From Actinomycetota bacterium (GTDB lineage Bacteria; Actinomycetota; Thermoleophilia; Solirubrobacterales; Solirubrobacteraceae): a DNA stretch of 19,281 nt. The notes below the pieces were generated by a model, which ran no database searches, had not been told where the DNA came from, and saw only the letters and a list, made by a program, of their open reading frames with translations. Position 1 is the stretch's first letter, and the number at the start of each line of letters is the position of its first letter. Of the stretch, positions 12,358-19,281 are shown in pieces. Location: NCBI GenBank assembly GCA_009699615.1, contig WLNV01000008.1, positions 1 through 19,281 of the forward strand, read 5' to 3'. The position numbers were made by a program, and so were the translations under genes.

Positions 12358-13158
12358 GTGACTGCGGCAGACGATTCACCTGTCCCCGGCTGGTACGCCG
12401 ATCCGCGAGGCGAGGCTTCCTTGCGCTGGTGGAACGGCCGCGCTTGGACCGAGCAGACAGCAGTGGCCCCGGGTGGCGGAGCGTTCGCGCCGCCGGTGGC
12501 GCCGTCCGCTCAGCAGCAGGGATCGGTCGATCCCGCGCCGCCGCCGACGCCCGATCCACTTCCTCCGCTTGCGATGGCTTCACTCGCGACCCCAGGCCCC
12601 CCGACTGTCGTCGTGGCCGGTCAGACTCGCCTGCTCGCAGCTTGGTGGCCGCGCGTCGGGGCATTCCTCATCGACTACCTGATCACGATCGCTTTCGCAC
12701 TCCCTTTCATCATTGCCGCGATCGTGATCGTCGCTGGGATCGACTTCTCCGCCGTCAAGTTGGTCGACGGGGAGCTCAAGGGCCTGTCGACCGATGATCA
12801 GGTTTCGATCGGGGCTGCCGTACTGGTGTTGATCGCCGGAAACCTGCTCGTCGGGTTGACTTATCAGCCGCTGACGATGGCTCGCCAAGGAGAACAGAAC
12901 GGGCGAACGTGGGGGATGCAGGCGCTCGGCATCCGCGTGATTCGCGAAACCGGCCAGCCAATGACTTACGGGCCTGCATTGGTCCGTCAGTTCCTCGTGA
13001 TGGGCGTGCTGTACGGCGTCGTCTCCGGGGTCGGCAACGCGGTGACGGTTATCGGCGGAACGGTCGCAATCGCGCTGGCCTACCTCTGGCCGCTGTGGGA
13101 CAAGCAGAACCGCGCCGCGCAGGACTTCATCTGCTCGACGCACGTAGTGCGCGACTGA
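12358..13158 (+). CDS. DUF2510 and RDD domain membrane protein
   Basis: 266 residues from GTG. Residues 9-36 form a DUF2510 motif (PGWYADPRGEASLRWWNGRAWTEQT), a small Trp-rich cytosolic module common in Actinobacteria. A Pro/Ala-rich linker (about 37-75) follows, then an RDD domain from about residue 85: LLAAWWPRVGAFLIDYLITIAF with the Arg and Asp that name the family, a second helix pair (VLVLIAGNLLVGLTY), GRTWGMQALGIRVI, and the closing WPLWDKQNRAAQDFICSTHVV. RDD proteins have few assigned functions; some act in ion transport or stress tolerance. Role here is unknown. Confidence 0.88.
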   Translation: MTAADDSPVPGWYADPRGEASLRWWNGRAWTEQTAVAPGGGAFAPPVAPSAQQQGSVDPAPPPTPDPLPPLAMASLATPGPPTVVVAGQTRLLAAWWPRVGAFLIDYLITIAFALPFIIAAIVIVAGIDFSAVKLVDGELKGLSTDDQVSIGAAVLVLIAGNLLVGLTYQPLTMARQGEQNGRTWGMQALGIRVIRETGQPMTYGPALVRQFLVMGVLYGVVSGVGNAVTVIGGTVAIALAYLWPLWDKQNRAAQDFICSTHVVRD

Positions 13159-13204
13159 GAGACGCCGCAGGGTTGAGATCACGGCGGCTCGCCGCAGTGC
13201 GCGA

Positions 13205-13210
13205 TAACCT
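13205..13210 (+). promoter_or_regulatory. Putative -10 element TAACCT upstream of cydA
   Basis: TAnnnT hexamer ending eight bases before ATG 13219, which would give a leader of at most a base or two. CGCAGGCG lies between and offers only a weak AGG as ribosome-binding site. Confidence 0.35.
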
Positions 13211-13218
13211 CGCAGGCG

Positions 13219-14631
13219 ATGCACTCGCTCCCGCTCGCAGCAGACGCGCTTTCGCTTGCCCGCTGGCAATTTGCGACGACGACGCTCTACCACTTCATCT
13301 TCGTTCCGTTGACGCTCGGCCTCGCGCCTGTGATCGCCTACATGCAGACGAAGTGGTACCGAACTCGTGACGAATCGTGGCTGCGGCTGACGAAGTTCTT
13401 CGGGACTCTGCTGCTGATCAACTTTGCGATCGGCGCCGCGACCGGCCTGCTGCAGGAGTTCCAGTTCGGAATGAACTGGTCGTCGTACTCGCAGTTCGTT
13501 GGTGACGTATTCGGCTCAACGCTGGCGCTCGAAGGGCTGATCGCCTTCATGCTCGAATCAACCTTTATCGGCATCTGGGTCTTCGGCTGGGGCAGGCTTT
13601 CCGAGCGGATGCACCTTGCCTCGATCTGGCTCGTAGTCGCCGGTACGTGGCTCTCGACGACCTTCATCCTGATGGCCAACTCTTGGATGCAGAACCCGGT
13701 CGGTTACAGCGTCGATGCCGCAACCGGCCAAGCGCGGATGGTTGACCTCTGGGCGGTCCTGACAAATCCGATCGCGATCTGGGCAGTCGCCCACACATTG
13801 CTCGCCTCGCTGATGGTCGCTTCGTTCCTGCTACTCGGAGTTGCCTGCTGGCACATCCTCAAGGGCCGCAATGTTGAGCTGTTCCGCCCGGTAGTCAAGC
13901 TGAGCCTCTACATGGCGATCCCGATCACGACGCTGACGCTGCTGGTCGGCAGCGAGTTTGGCGTTGCACTTACTGGGCCGCAGCCGATGAAGATCGCGGC
14001 CGCCGAAGCGCTCTGGAACTCGGAGCAGCCAGCGTCGTTCTCGCTGTTCCAGATCGGCGGCTTCTCGGTCGATGATCAGGAGCCCTCCTATTCACTCGAC
14101 ATCCCGTACCTGCTTTCTTTTCTGGCGACCAACACCTTCACCGGCAAGGTCGAGGGAATGAATCAGGTGCAGGCCAGCTCGCAGGCGAAGTTTGGGCCGG
14201 GGAACTACATCCCCGACGTCAAGCTTGCCTACTGGTCAATGCGCGGAATGGCTTACCTCGGTTCGCTCTCAATGATGATCGCGCTGCTCGGCGGCTTCCT
14301 CTACTTCCGCGGCACGCTCGAGAAGTCGCGTTGGTTCCTGAAGATCGCCGTCGGCGCGATTGCGCTGCCTTTCATAACCGCCTTGATCGGCTGGGTCTTC
14401 ACCGAGACGGCGCGCCAACCTTGGGTCGCGTATGGCGTGCTGAAGACCGCCGACGGACTCTCGCAGTCGGTCGGGCCGGGCGAGATCATCGCCAGCCTGA
14501 CTGCCTTCATGCTGCTCTACATCGCGATCGGCATCACCGCCTTCGTGCTGCTGCGCCGCTACGCGATCCTTGATCCGCCGCAGGTTGACGGCGACGACGA
14601 TTCCGAATCCGACCCGGCCCCGGTCTACTGA
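13219..14631 (+). CDS. cydA: Cytochrome bd quinol oxidase subunit I
   Basis: 470 residues, a short-Q-loop type judged by length. Visible features are LARWQFATTTLYHFIFVPLTLG with heme-ligand H25, the FQFGMNWSSYSQFVGDVFGSTLALEGLIAFMLESTF segment with the conserved Glu residues of the proton/heme path, IWAVAHTL with the second His ligand, and YWSMRGMAYLG with the probable Met ligand of heme b558. The diagnostic GRQPW appears as ARQPW (ETARQPWVAYGVLKTADGLS), a Gly-to-Ala change. The enzyme oxidises quinol and reduces oxygen to water with high affinity, in the cytoplasmic membrane. The C-terminus is Asp-rich. Its stop overlaps the cydB start by one base. No cydX or cydDC is in the window. Confidence 0.97.
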   Translation: MHSLPLAADALSLARWQFATTTLYHFIFVPLTLGLAPVIAYMQTKWYRTRDESWLRLTKFFGTLLLINFAIGAATGLLQEFQFGMNWSSYSQFVGDVFGSTLALEGLIAFMLESTFIGIWVFGWGRLSERMHLASIWLVVAGTWLSTTFILMANSWMQNPVGYSVDAATGQARMVDLWAVLTNPIAIWAVAHTLLASLMVASFLLLGVACWHILKGRNVELFRPVVKLSLYMAIPITTLTLLVGSEFGVALTGPQPMKIAAAEALWNSEQPASFSLFQIGGFSVDDQEPSYSLDIPYLLSFLATNTFTGKVEGMNQVQASSQAKFGPGNYIPDVKLAYWSMRGMAYLGSLSMMIALLGGFLYFRGTLEKSRWFLKIAVGAIALPFITALIGWVFTETARQPWVAYGVLKTADGLSQSVGPGEIIASLTAFMLLYIAIGITAFVLLRRYAILDPPQVDGDDDSESDPAPVY

Positions 14632-15701
14632 TGAGCCTCGCTGAACTCTGGTTCTTCGTCATCGCCGGCCTTTGGTCGACCTACCTCGTGCTTGAGGGCT
14701 TCGATTTCGGCGTCGGCATGATGATGGGCGTCGCGGCGCGCAACGAGGACGAGCGCAGCGAAATGATCGAGACAATCGCGCCCGTCTGGGACGCGAACGA
14801 GGTTTGGCTGCTCGTCGTTGGCGGCTTGACCTTCGCGTCATTCCCGGCGTGGTACGGAACTTGGCTTGAGGGCGCATACCTTGGCCTCGTCGTGCTGATC
14901 ATCGCGCTGCTGGTGCGCGTCCTCTCGTTCGAATGGCGCGGCCGCGTTGATCCACGCTTGCGACGGCTTTGGTCGACAATCAACATCGGCGCCAGCGTCG
15001 CTGCGCCGCTGATCTGGGGGCTCGTTCTTTCGGTTCTGCTTGCCGGCTTGCCGGTCGCCGGCGGCGGGCGGGTGGGCGAGATGCGCTACTTCGGCAACAT
15101 CCTCGACTTCATCACTCCCTACTCGGTCCTCGGCGCGCTCTCATTGGCGGCGCTCTTCGCCTTCCACGGGGCGCTCTTCCTCTCGCTTCGGCTCGACGGG
15201 GAACTTGGCGAGCGGATCCGCGAACGGATCGTCAAGCTTGACGCCCGCCACCTGCTGCCGAACCTGATGCTGCCGGCGCTGCTGCTCGCCGGCGGCTTCC
15301 TGATTGCCACTCCGTTCGTCGCCCACTCGGTCAACGCGCGCAGCATCCTGCCGGTCGCAATCCCCGCCGCACTCGGCCTTGCCGCGCTGATCGCCGCTGT
15401 GATCAACGCGCAGCGCGGCGAATTCGCTCGCGCCTTCATCTGCACGATCCTGACGATCATCGGCTGGGTCGCAACGCTCTTCATCGGCCTCTTCCCAAGG
15501 ATCATCGTGTCAACGATCTCGCTTGGAGATTCGGTCACGATCCAGAACGCGCAGTCGTCGCACTACACGCTGGTCGTTATGACGATCTCGGCCGTCGTGA
15601 TGATCCCCGTGATCATCCTCTACCAGTGGTGGGGCTTTAGGACTTTGATGGCACGGCTCGGCCGCGGCAAGATGCCGTGGAGCCCGCCCGACGCCAGCTA
15701 G
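14631..15701 (+). CDS. cydB: Cytochrome bd quinol oxidase subunit II
   Basis: 356 residues, with about eight membrane helices. The N-terminus LAELWFFVIAGLWSTYLVLEGFDFGVGMMMG and PVWDANEVWLLVVGGLTFASFP are the family hallmarks. The ATG shares its first base with the cydA TGA (TGATG), so the two subunits are translationally coupled. Subunit II supports heme assembly and stability of the oxidase. The gene runs directly into the convergent xylanase gene: the two stop codons share the tetranucleotide CTAG. Confidence 0.97.
   Translation: MSLAELWFFVIAGLWSTYLVLEGFDFGVGMMMGVAARNEDERSEMIETIAPVWDANEVWLLVVGGLTFASFPAWYGTWLEGAYLGLVVLIIALLVRVLSFEWRGRVDPRLRRLWSTINIGASVAAPLIWGLVLSVLLAGLPVAGGGRVGEMRYFGNILDFITPYSVLGALSLAALFAFHGALFLSLRLDGELGERIRERIVKLDARHLLPNLMLPALLLAGGFLIATPFVAHSVNARSILPVAIPAALGLAALIAAVINAQRGEFARAFICTILTIIGWVATLFIGLFPRIIVSTISLGDSVTIQNAQSSHYTLVVMTISAVVMIPVIILYQWWGFRTLMARLGRGKMPWSPPDAS
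15698..15701. other. Shared convergent stop codons (CTAG)
   Basis: CTAG is read as TAG on both strands: the stop of cydB (15699-15701) and of the xylanase gene on the opposite strand (15700-15698). There is no intergenic space for a conventional terminator, so the two transcripts must overlap at their 3' ends. Confidence 0.95.
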
Positions 15702-16843
15702 CGGCGCCGCTCCAGCAGGCCGGCAGCGACGGCCTGGTAGGCGAGCTTGCGTTTACCGCTGGCATCGAGCAGCAGCGGGTTGTTTGGCGCCGTCGCGCTG
15801 GTGAGGCTGTAGCTGTCCAGCCAAGAATGCGAATCTCGCTGGCCCCAAACGGTGAGGCCGGTGCAGGCATGGCTCTGAGCGCAGGCGCTGGCCACGCGGC
15901 GATAGACGGCAGCCTGCGCCGCCAGTGGGTTTGGTTGGTCGGCCAGAAGCGGTAGGCGGACGTCCAGCTCGGTGATCTCAACCTTGACGCCAAGCTTGCC
16001 GAGAGCGTCGATGTAGCGCTTCAGCGAAGCCGTCGTTGACGGGAACCATGGGCTTGCCGTGCCGAGCATTGCGTGCGCCTGAATGCCGACGCCGTCAATC
16101 GGCACGCGAGCCTTCTTCAGCCGTGCCACGAGCGCCAGCAGCGCGTCGCTCTTGGGGTCGCCGATCCGTGCATCCCAGAGAAGTTCGTTGAGGAACAGTT
16201 TGGCCTTCGGGTCGGCCGCACGGGTTCGTCGGAAAGCGTCAGCGATGTAGCCCTCGCCGAGCGTCGTGAAGAAGATGTTCTTTGGCGTGACAGGGGTGTC
16301 CGCCGTGTCGTAGCCGGCGCCAAAGAGTGCCAGCGGCTCGTTGATCACATCCCAGATTGCGACCTTGCCGCGGTAGCGGCCGACGACCTTGGTGATCCGC
16401 TCAGCCATCAGCTCTCGCAGGCGGGCGGCCGGATCCGTGGCGGCCGCCAGTTCGGCCTTCAGCCACGGCGCGTTTTGAATTCGGTGCCAGAAAAGCGTGT
16501 GGGCGCGCAGGCGCAGCTTCCGCACTCTTGCCCAAGCGACCAGGCGGTCGGTCGTAGCGAAGTCGATCGCGCCAGCACTCTTCGACATCTCGCTCCACTT
16601 GAAGGCGTTCTCACTCGTTACGGCGTTGAAGTTTGCTGCTACGTCGACCTGCTCCGTCGCCGTGATCTCGTTTGAGACAGCCGTGCCTACAAAGATTCCG
16701 CTTTCGGCTGCGACCTGCACCAGCGTGCACCCGGCGCCGCTGCGCGGACACGGCTTTTGCTTCGCGGCGGCGGAGGCAGGCAGCGCGACCGCGCTCAGTG
16801 CGAACAGCGCCACAACCGCGAGACTCGTCTTTGGCCTAGCCAT
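15698..16843 (-). CDS. Secreted GH10 endo-beta-1,4-xylanase
   Basis: 381 residues. Residues 1-27 are a signal peptide (VALFALSAVALPASAAA). From about residue 42 to the end is a glycoside hydrolase family 10 barrel: VTSENAFKWSEM, RAHTLFWH, WDVINEP with acid/base E169, and VEITELDV with nucleophile E292, then TVWGQRDSHSWLD. Both catalytic glutamates are present, so cleavage of xylan-type polymers outside the cell is expected. No carbohydrate-binding module is attached. Cysteines C32/C39 and C331/C337 could form disulfides. AGGAG abuts the ATG, too close for normal ribosome binding, and a TAnnnT hexamer six bases upstream suggests a leaderless message. Confidence 0.94.
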   Translation of the reverse strand: MARPKTSLAVVALFALSAVALPASAAAKQKPCPRSGAGCTLVQVAAESGIFVGTAVSNEITATEQVDVAANFNAVTSENAFKWSEMSKSAGAIDFATTDRLVAWARVRKLRLRAHTLFWHRIQNAPWLKAELAAATDPAARLRELMAERITKVVGRYRGKVAIWDVINEPLALFGAGYDTADTPVTPKNIFFTTLGEGYIADAFRRTRAADPKAKLFLNELLWDARIGDPKSDALLALVARLKKARVPIDGVGIQAHAMLGTASPWFPSTTASLKRYIDALGKLGVKVEITELDVRLPLLADQPNPLAAQAAVYRRVASACAQSHACTGLTVWGQRDSHSWLDSYSLTSATAPNNPLLLDASGKRKLAYQAVAAGLLERRR

Positions 16844-16849
16844 CTCCTA

Positions 16850-16855
16850 ATCGTA
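16850..16855 (-). promoter_or_regulatory. Putative -10 element TACGAT for the xylanase gene, leaderless geometry
   Basis: On the minus strand, TACGAT is followed by the six bases TAGGAG and then the ATG at 16843. The predicted transcription start therefore coincides with the start codon. The divergent ClC gene has the same arrangement 83 bp away. Confidence 0.5.
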
Positions 16856-16913
16856 ACTGTGGCTGGTGTAAGTGCCGCCGGTTGACGGTCGCGGTAACAG
16901 GGGAGACCGCAGT

Positions 16914-16919
16914 TAGTCT
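16914..16919 (+). promoter_or_regulatory. Putative -10 element TAGTCT for the ClC gene, leaderless geometry
   Basis: TAnnnT hexamer ending six bases before ATG 16926. TTGACG at 16882-16887 resembles a -35 box but is 26 bases away, too far for a standard promoter. No Shine-Dalgarno sequence lies before the ATG. Confidence 0.5.
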
Positions 16920-16925
16920 TCAGTC

Positions 16926-18233
16926 ATGGCCTCGACGAACGCAAGTGCTCAGCTCAACGGCGAAGACCTTCCATCGCCGATCAAGGCGATTGTTCTGGCG
17001 ATTCCGTTCGCCCTGCTCGGCTCGATCATCGCGACCATCTTCCTCTTCCTCGAAGACCACCTGATCACCGCCGTTTGGCAGGACCTGCCGAAAGCCCTCG
17101 GAATGACCGAGCCGGCGTGGTGGCTCGTCGTGCTGCTGCCGCTGATCGGCGCCGCGATCGTGATGATCGCTTGGAGGCTTCCGGGCAGGACCGGTTCGGG
17201 CCCGCTGGAGGGGCTTCACTTCGACGTCACTCCGGCGATCTTTGCTTCAGTCATTCTCGCTGCGTTCGGCACGCTGATCTTTGGCCTTTCGCTCGGCCCC
17301 GAGGCGCCGCTCTTGGCCTGCGGCACGGCGGCTGGGGCGTTCGTGCTGCGCCGTCAGCCGGACCCGGTGATGAAGTTCGGAATGCTGATGACGGCGCTGG
17401 CGGCGATCGCGGCGATCTTCGGCAGCCCGATCGTTGTCGTGCTGATGCTGGCTGAGTTCACGGCGCTGGGCCGGATCCCGGCAGCGGCCTTGATGCCGGG
17501 CTTCGTTGCGCTCGGTGTTGCCTACGTCGCTGAGACCGGGGTGGGCGGTTGGTCTGGGCTTGGCAGCTCGTCGCTGGCGGTGCCTGGGCTCCCGGAGCTC
17601 ACATCAACTTCGGCCACCGACATCTTGGTCGGCTTAGCTGTCTCGCTGGTCGCGGCGGTTGTCACGCTGATAGCTCGCAAGTTTGGCCAGCGGATTGCGG
17701 TGATGGCACGGAGCAACCCGCCGCTTGTCCTGATCGGCGTCGCGCTGCTCACATCGGGGCTTGCGATCGCCGTCCGCGAGATCACCGGTGGATCGGTCAA
17801 CCTCGTGCTCTTCAGCGGGCAGATGGGAACGCCCGAGATGCTGGCTGAAACGTCACTTGGAGCTGTCGCGCTAATCATTGTTGCCAAGTTGATCGCCTAC
17901 GGCGGCGCGCTCGGCGCTGGCTTCCGAGGCGGCCCAATCTTCCCGGCTGTATTCCTCGGCGTTGGTGTTGCAGTGGCCGGCACGCTGATCTTCCCCTCCG
18001 CGTCACTAACGGCTCTCGTCGTCGCAGCGGTCGCGGCTGCAGTCGCGGCGGCGCTTCGTGTGCCCTTCACCGCCGCCGTCCTGGCACTGATGCTGGCGAC
18101 GACCGCCGGCGCCGGTCATGCCTCTGCGGTGGCGATCTTCGGCGCAACGATCGGTTTCCTACTCCGCGTCGCGCTCGACAGGTGGGAAGCGGAGCACGAT
18201 CCCGCTGAAGCGCTGGCCGCCGCTCAATCCTGA
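16926..18233 (+). CDS. ClC-family chloride channel or H+/Cl- antiporter
   Basis: 435 residues, with about ten to twelve membrane segments. Signature regions are present in order: TGSGPLEGL (about 89-97, the GSGIP region), LGPEAPLL with the gating glutamate E126 (usual form GREGP), LMLAEFTAL in the next conserved helix, and AGFRGGPIFPAVFLG near residues 330-345 (the GxFxP region). The GPEAP and GGPIFP variants match a divergent bacterial ClC branch. Retention of the gating Glu suggests a working gate; whether it exchanges protons cannot be decided from sequence. There is no C-terminal CBS domain. It is divergent from the xylanase gene. Confidence 0.92.
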   Translation: MASTNASAQLNGEDLPSPIKAIVLAIPFALLGSIIATIFLFLEDHLITAVWQDLPKALGMTEPAWWLVVLLPLIGAAIVMIAWRLPGRTGSGPLEGLHFDVTPAIFASVILAAFGTLIFGLSLGPEAPLLACGTAAGAFVLRRQPDPVMKFGMLMTALAAIAAIFGSPIVVVLMLAEFTALGRIPAAALMPGFVALGVAYVAETGVGGWSGLGSSSLAVPGLPELTSTSATDILVGLAVSLVAAVVTLIARKFGQRIAVMARSNPPLVLIGVALLTSGLAIAVREITGGSVNLVLFSGQMGTPEMLAETSLGAVALIIVAKLIAYGGALGAGFRGGPIFPAVFLGVGVAVAGTLIFPSASLTALVVAAVAAAVAAALRVPFTAAVLALMLATTAGAGHASAVAIFGATIGFLLRVALDRWEAEHDPAEALAAAQS

Positions 18234-18264
18234 GCGGACGGCCATGCTGCTTCGCTAGCGGTGG

Positions 18265-19281
18265 CTAGTAGGCCCAGCCAACGCTGTGGCAGGCGCTGCC
18301 GACGGGGCAGACCTCTGTGATCTTGCCATCGGGCTTCAGGAACTCTGACTTCTGCTGGCGTGCGTCCGGTGTAGAGCGCGGCCGGCTGTGAGGGTCCCGC
18401 CCGAATCGAGGGGCAAGGGAGCCGGTCGGGGCGATCGGGTTGCCGACGCCGCCGAGCTTGTCGAACGCGTCGTTCTCAAGGCATGTCGCGAAGACGCTGC
18501 CGATTCGGCACGGGCCGCTGTCCCAGATCACGAGCCCCGAGCCGCCTGCGTTGCCGCTGCTCAGCGGTGCGATGTTCCAGAGCGGCGTCGTGTCAAACGA
18601 GCGGCCTGCGTCATAGGCGGGGCGTCGGCCGCTAAGGCCGATGGTCCGCGCTTCAACTTCGGCCGAAACCTGGGCCACCTGGTGGTCTCCTAGCGCGACG
18701 TGCAGCAGCACGTTGTGCTTCGGCGTTCCCGGCAGTGGCTTGGTTGTGACGTGCTGGGCGTAGCCGTTCGTCTCGCCGCGATCCCAAAGGTTCTGGATCG
18801 CCGACAGCAGCAGAATCCGGTCAAGGCGGCTCGTGTAGGCCGGCTTGAAGATCAGCTCGTAGGTGTCAAAGTCGGTGCTGCGCGGAAGCAGCAGGCTGTA
18901 GTTCATTCCCGCAACGCCGAGTACTGCGCGTTTGAAGTCGGGCGAAAGCGCAGTCAGCGCGCCGCCGAGGATTGCGCCCTGACTGTTGGAGTCGTAGTAG
19001 AGCGCGCTGGTGTCAATTACCGATTGTGATGGCGACGCGCCCTTGAATGCATCGGCTGCAGCGAACCCGGCCGGGTTGAGCATCAAGCGGCCGAGGATCA
19101 GCTCGTTGAGCAGGCCCTGCTGCAGACGGTCGGCCATCGAGCTGAACTTCGACATGTCGCCGAGCAGCGCGATTGCGTTTGGAACGTCCTCGTCGGCCAT
19201 CCCGATCTCCGGCGTGGCGCAGAACATCATGTTGTGCTCGCTTGCCATGTCGTCAACGTTTCCGGCATCAATCTCATCGGG
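18265..19281 (-). CDS. Alpha/beta-hydrolase-like protein (N-terminal part outside window)
   Basis: The frame stays open through the 11 codons before the first ATG at 19248 to the window edge, and the visible part starts inside a fold, so this is the C-terminal 338 residues of a longer protein. YYDSNSQGAILGGALTAL has the look of a nucleophile elbow (S-N-S-Q-G, a variant of GxSxG), followed by hydrophobic AVLGVAGMNYSLLL. Further on, LLHVALGDHQVAQVSAE could supply the acid and His (G-D-H) of a triad. The last 90 residues have four cysteines (GPCRIGSVFATC, EVCPVGSAC), which suggests disulfides and an exported protein. Family beyond alpha/beta hydrolase was not recognised; an esterase or lipase role is a guess. 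It converges on the ClC gene with 31 bp between stops. Confidence 0.6.
   Translation of the reverse strand, partial: PDEIDAGNVDDMASEHNMMFCATPEIGMADEDVPNAIALLGDMSKFSSMADRLQQGLLNELILGRLMLNPAGFAAADAFKGASPSQSVIDTSALYYDSNSQGAILGGALTALSPDFKRAVLGVAGMNYSLLLPRSTDFDTYELIFKPAYTSRLDRILLLSAIQNLWDRGETNGYAQHVTTKPLPGTPKHNVLLHVALGDHQVAQVSAEVEARTIGLSGRRPAYDAGRSFDTTPLWNIAPLSSGNAGGSGLVIWDSGPCRIGSVFATCLENDAFDKLGGVGNPIAPTGSLAPRFGRDPHSRPRSTPDARQQKSEFLKPDGKITEVCPVGSACHSVGWAY

Noticed and set aside
10455..15701. One operon from the copper lipoprotein through cydB
   Set aside because: Gaps of 34-60 bp each contain a separate -10-like hexamer next to the following start codon, and gene functions are unrelated. Only cydA-cydB is clearly co-translated.

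Overview
This is a G+C-rich chromosomal window from what looks like a deep-branching actinobacterium. The best guess is Thermoleophilia/Solirubrobacterales. That rests on codon bias, many orphan NarL/FixJ-type response regulators, DUF2510-RDD and GT-C membrane proteins, a short-Q-loop cytochrome bd, and apparently leaderless genes. No rRNA, tRNA, CRISPR array, insertion sequence or phage gene was seen, and no convincing intrinsic terminator was found.

Layout. (1) 1-1387: end of an ABC exporter ATPase, overlapping its ABC-2 permease. (2) 1429-3837: three LuxR-type response regulator genes (RR1 minus, RR2 plus, RR3 minus). (3) 4081-5573: a phosphoribosyltransferase/alpha-beta-hydrolase fusion with a small ORF just upstream, overlapping it by four bases. 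(4) 5763-8473: an envelope block with a tiny ORF, a secreted two-repeat protein, a CAP-domain protein with a KKKP tail, and a divergent L,D-transpeptidase. (5) 8497-10115: two more response regulators in tandem on the minus strand (RR4, RR5). (6) 10455-13158: a blue-copper lipoprotein, a GT-C-like membrane glycosyltransferase and a DUF2510-RDD protein. (7) 13219-15701: cydA-cydB. (8) 15698-19281: a GH10 xylanase (minus), a ClC channel/antiporter (plus), and the C-terminal part of an alpha/beta-hydrolase-like protein (minus).

The strongest theme is the set of five paralogous response regulators, with no histidine kinase in the window. They share a G-H-x-P box and a proline directly after the phospho-acceptor position, yet their receivers are degraded to different extents. 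RR3, RR4 and RR5 keep the aspartate, RR1 has Gln and RR2 has Gly. RR1 is also split by one in-frame TGA exactly between receiver and DNA-binding domain, with the DNA-binding half intact beyond it. The five genes flank the envelope block, and the intergenic regions of the group carry TAC/TACG-rich inverted repeats, some shared between members.

A second theme is translation start architecture. Five genes have a TAnnnT hexamer ending exactly six bases before the start codon. That is the geometry expected for leaderless transcripts, and these genes lack a usable Shine-Dalgarno. Two more, including cydA, have it at eight bases. Other genes (copper lipoprotein, RR4, RR5, CAP protein) have Shine-Dalgarno-like sequences, so both modes appear to coexist.
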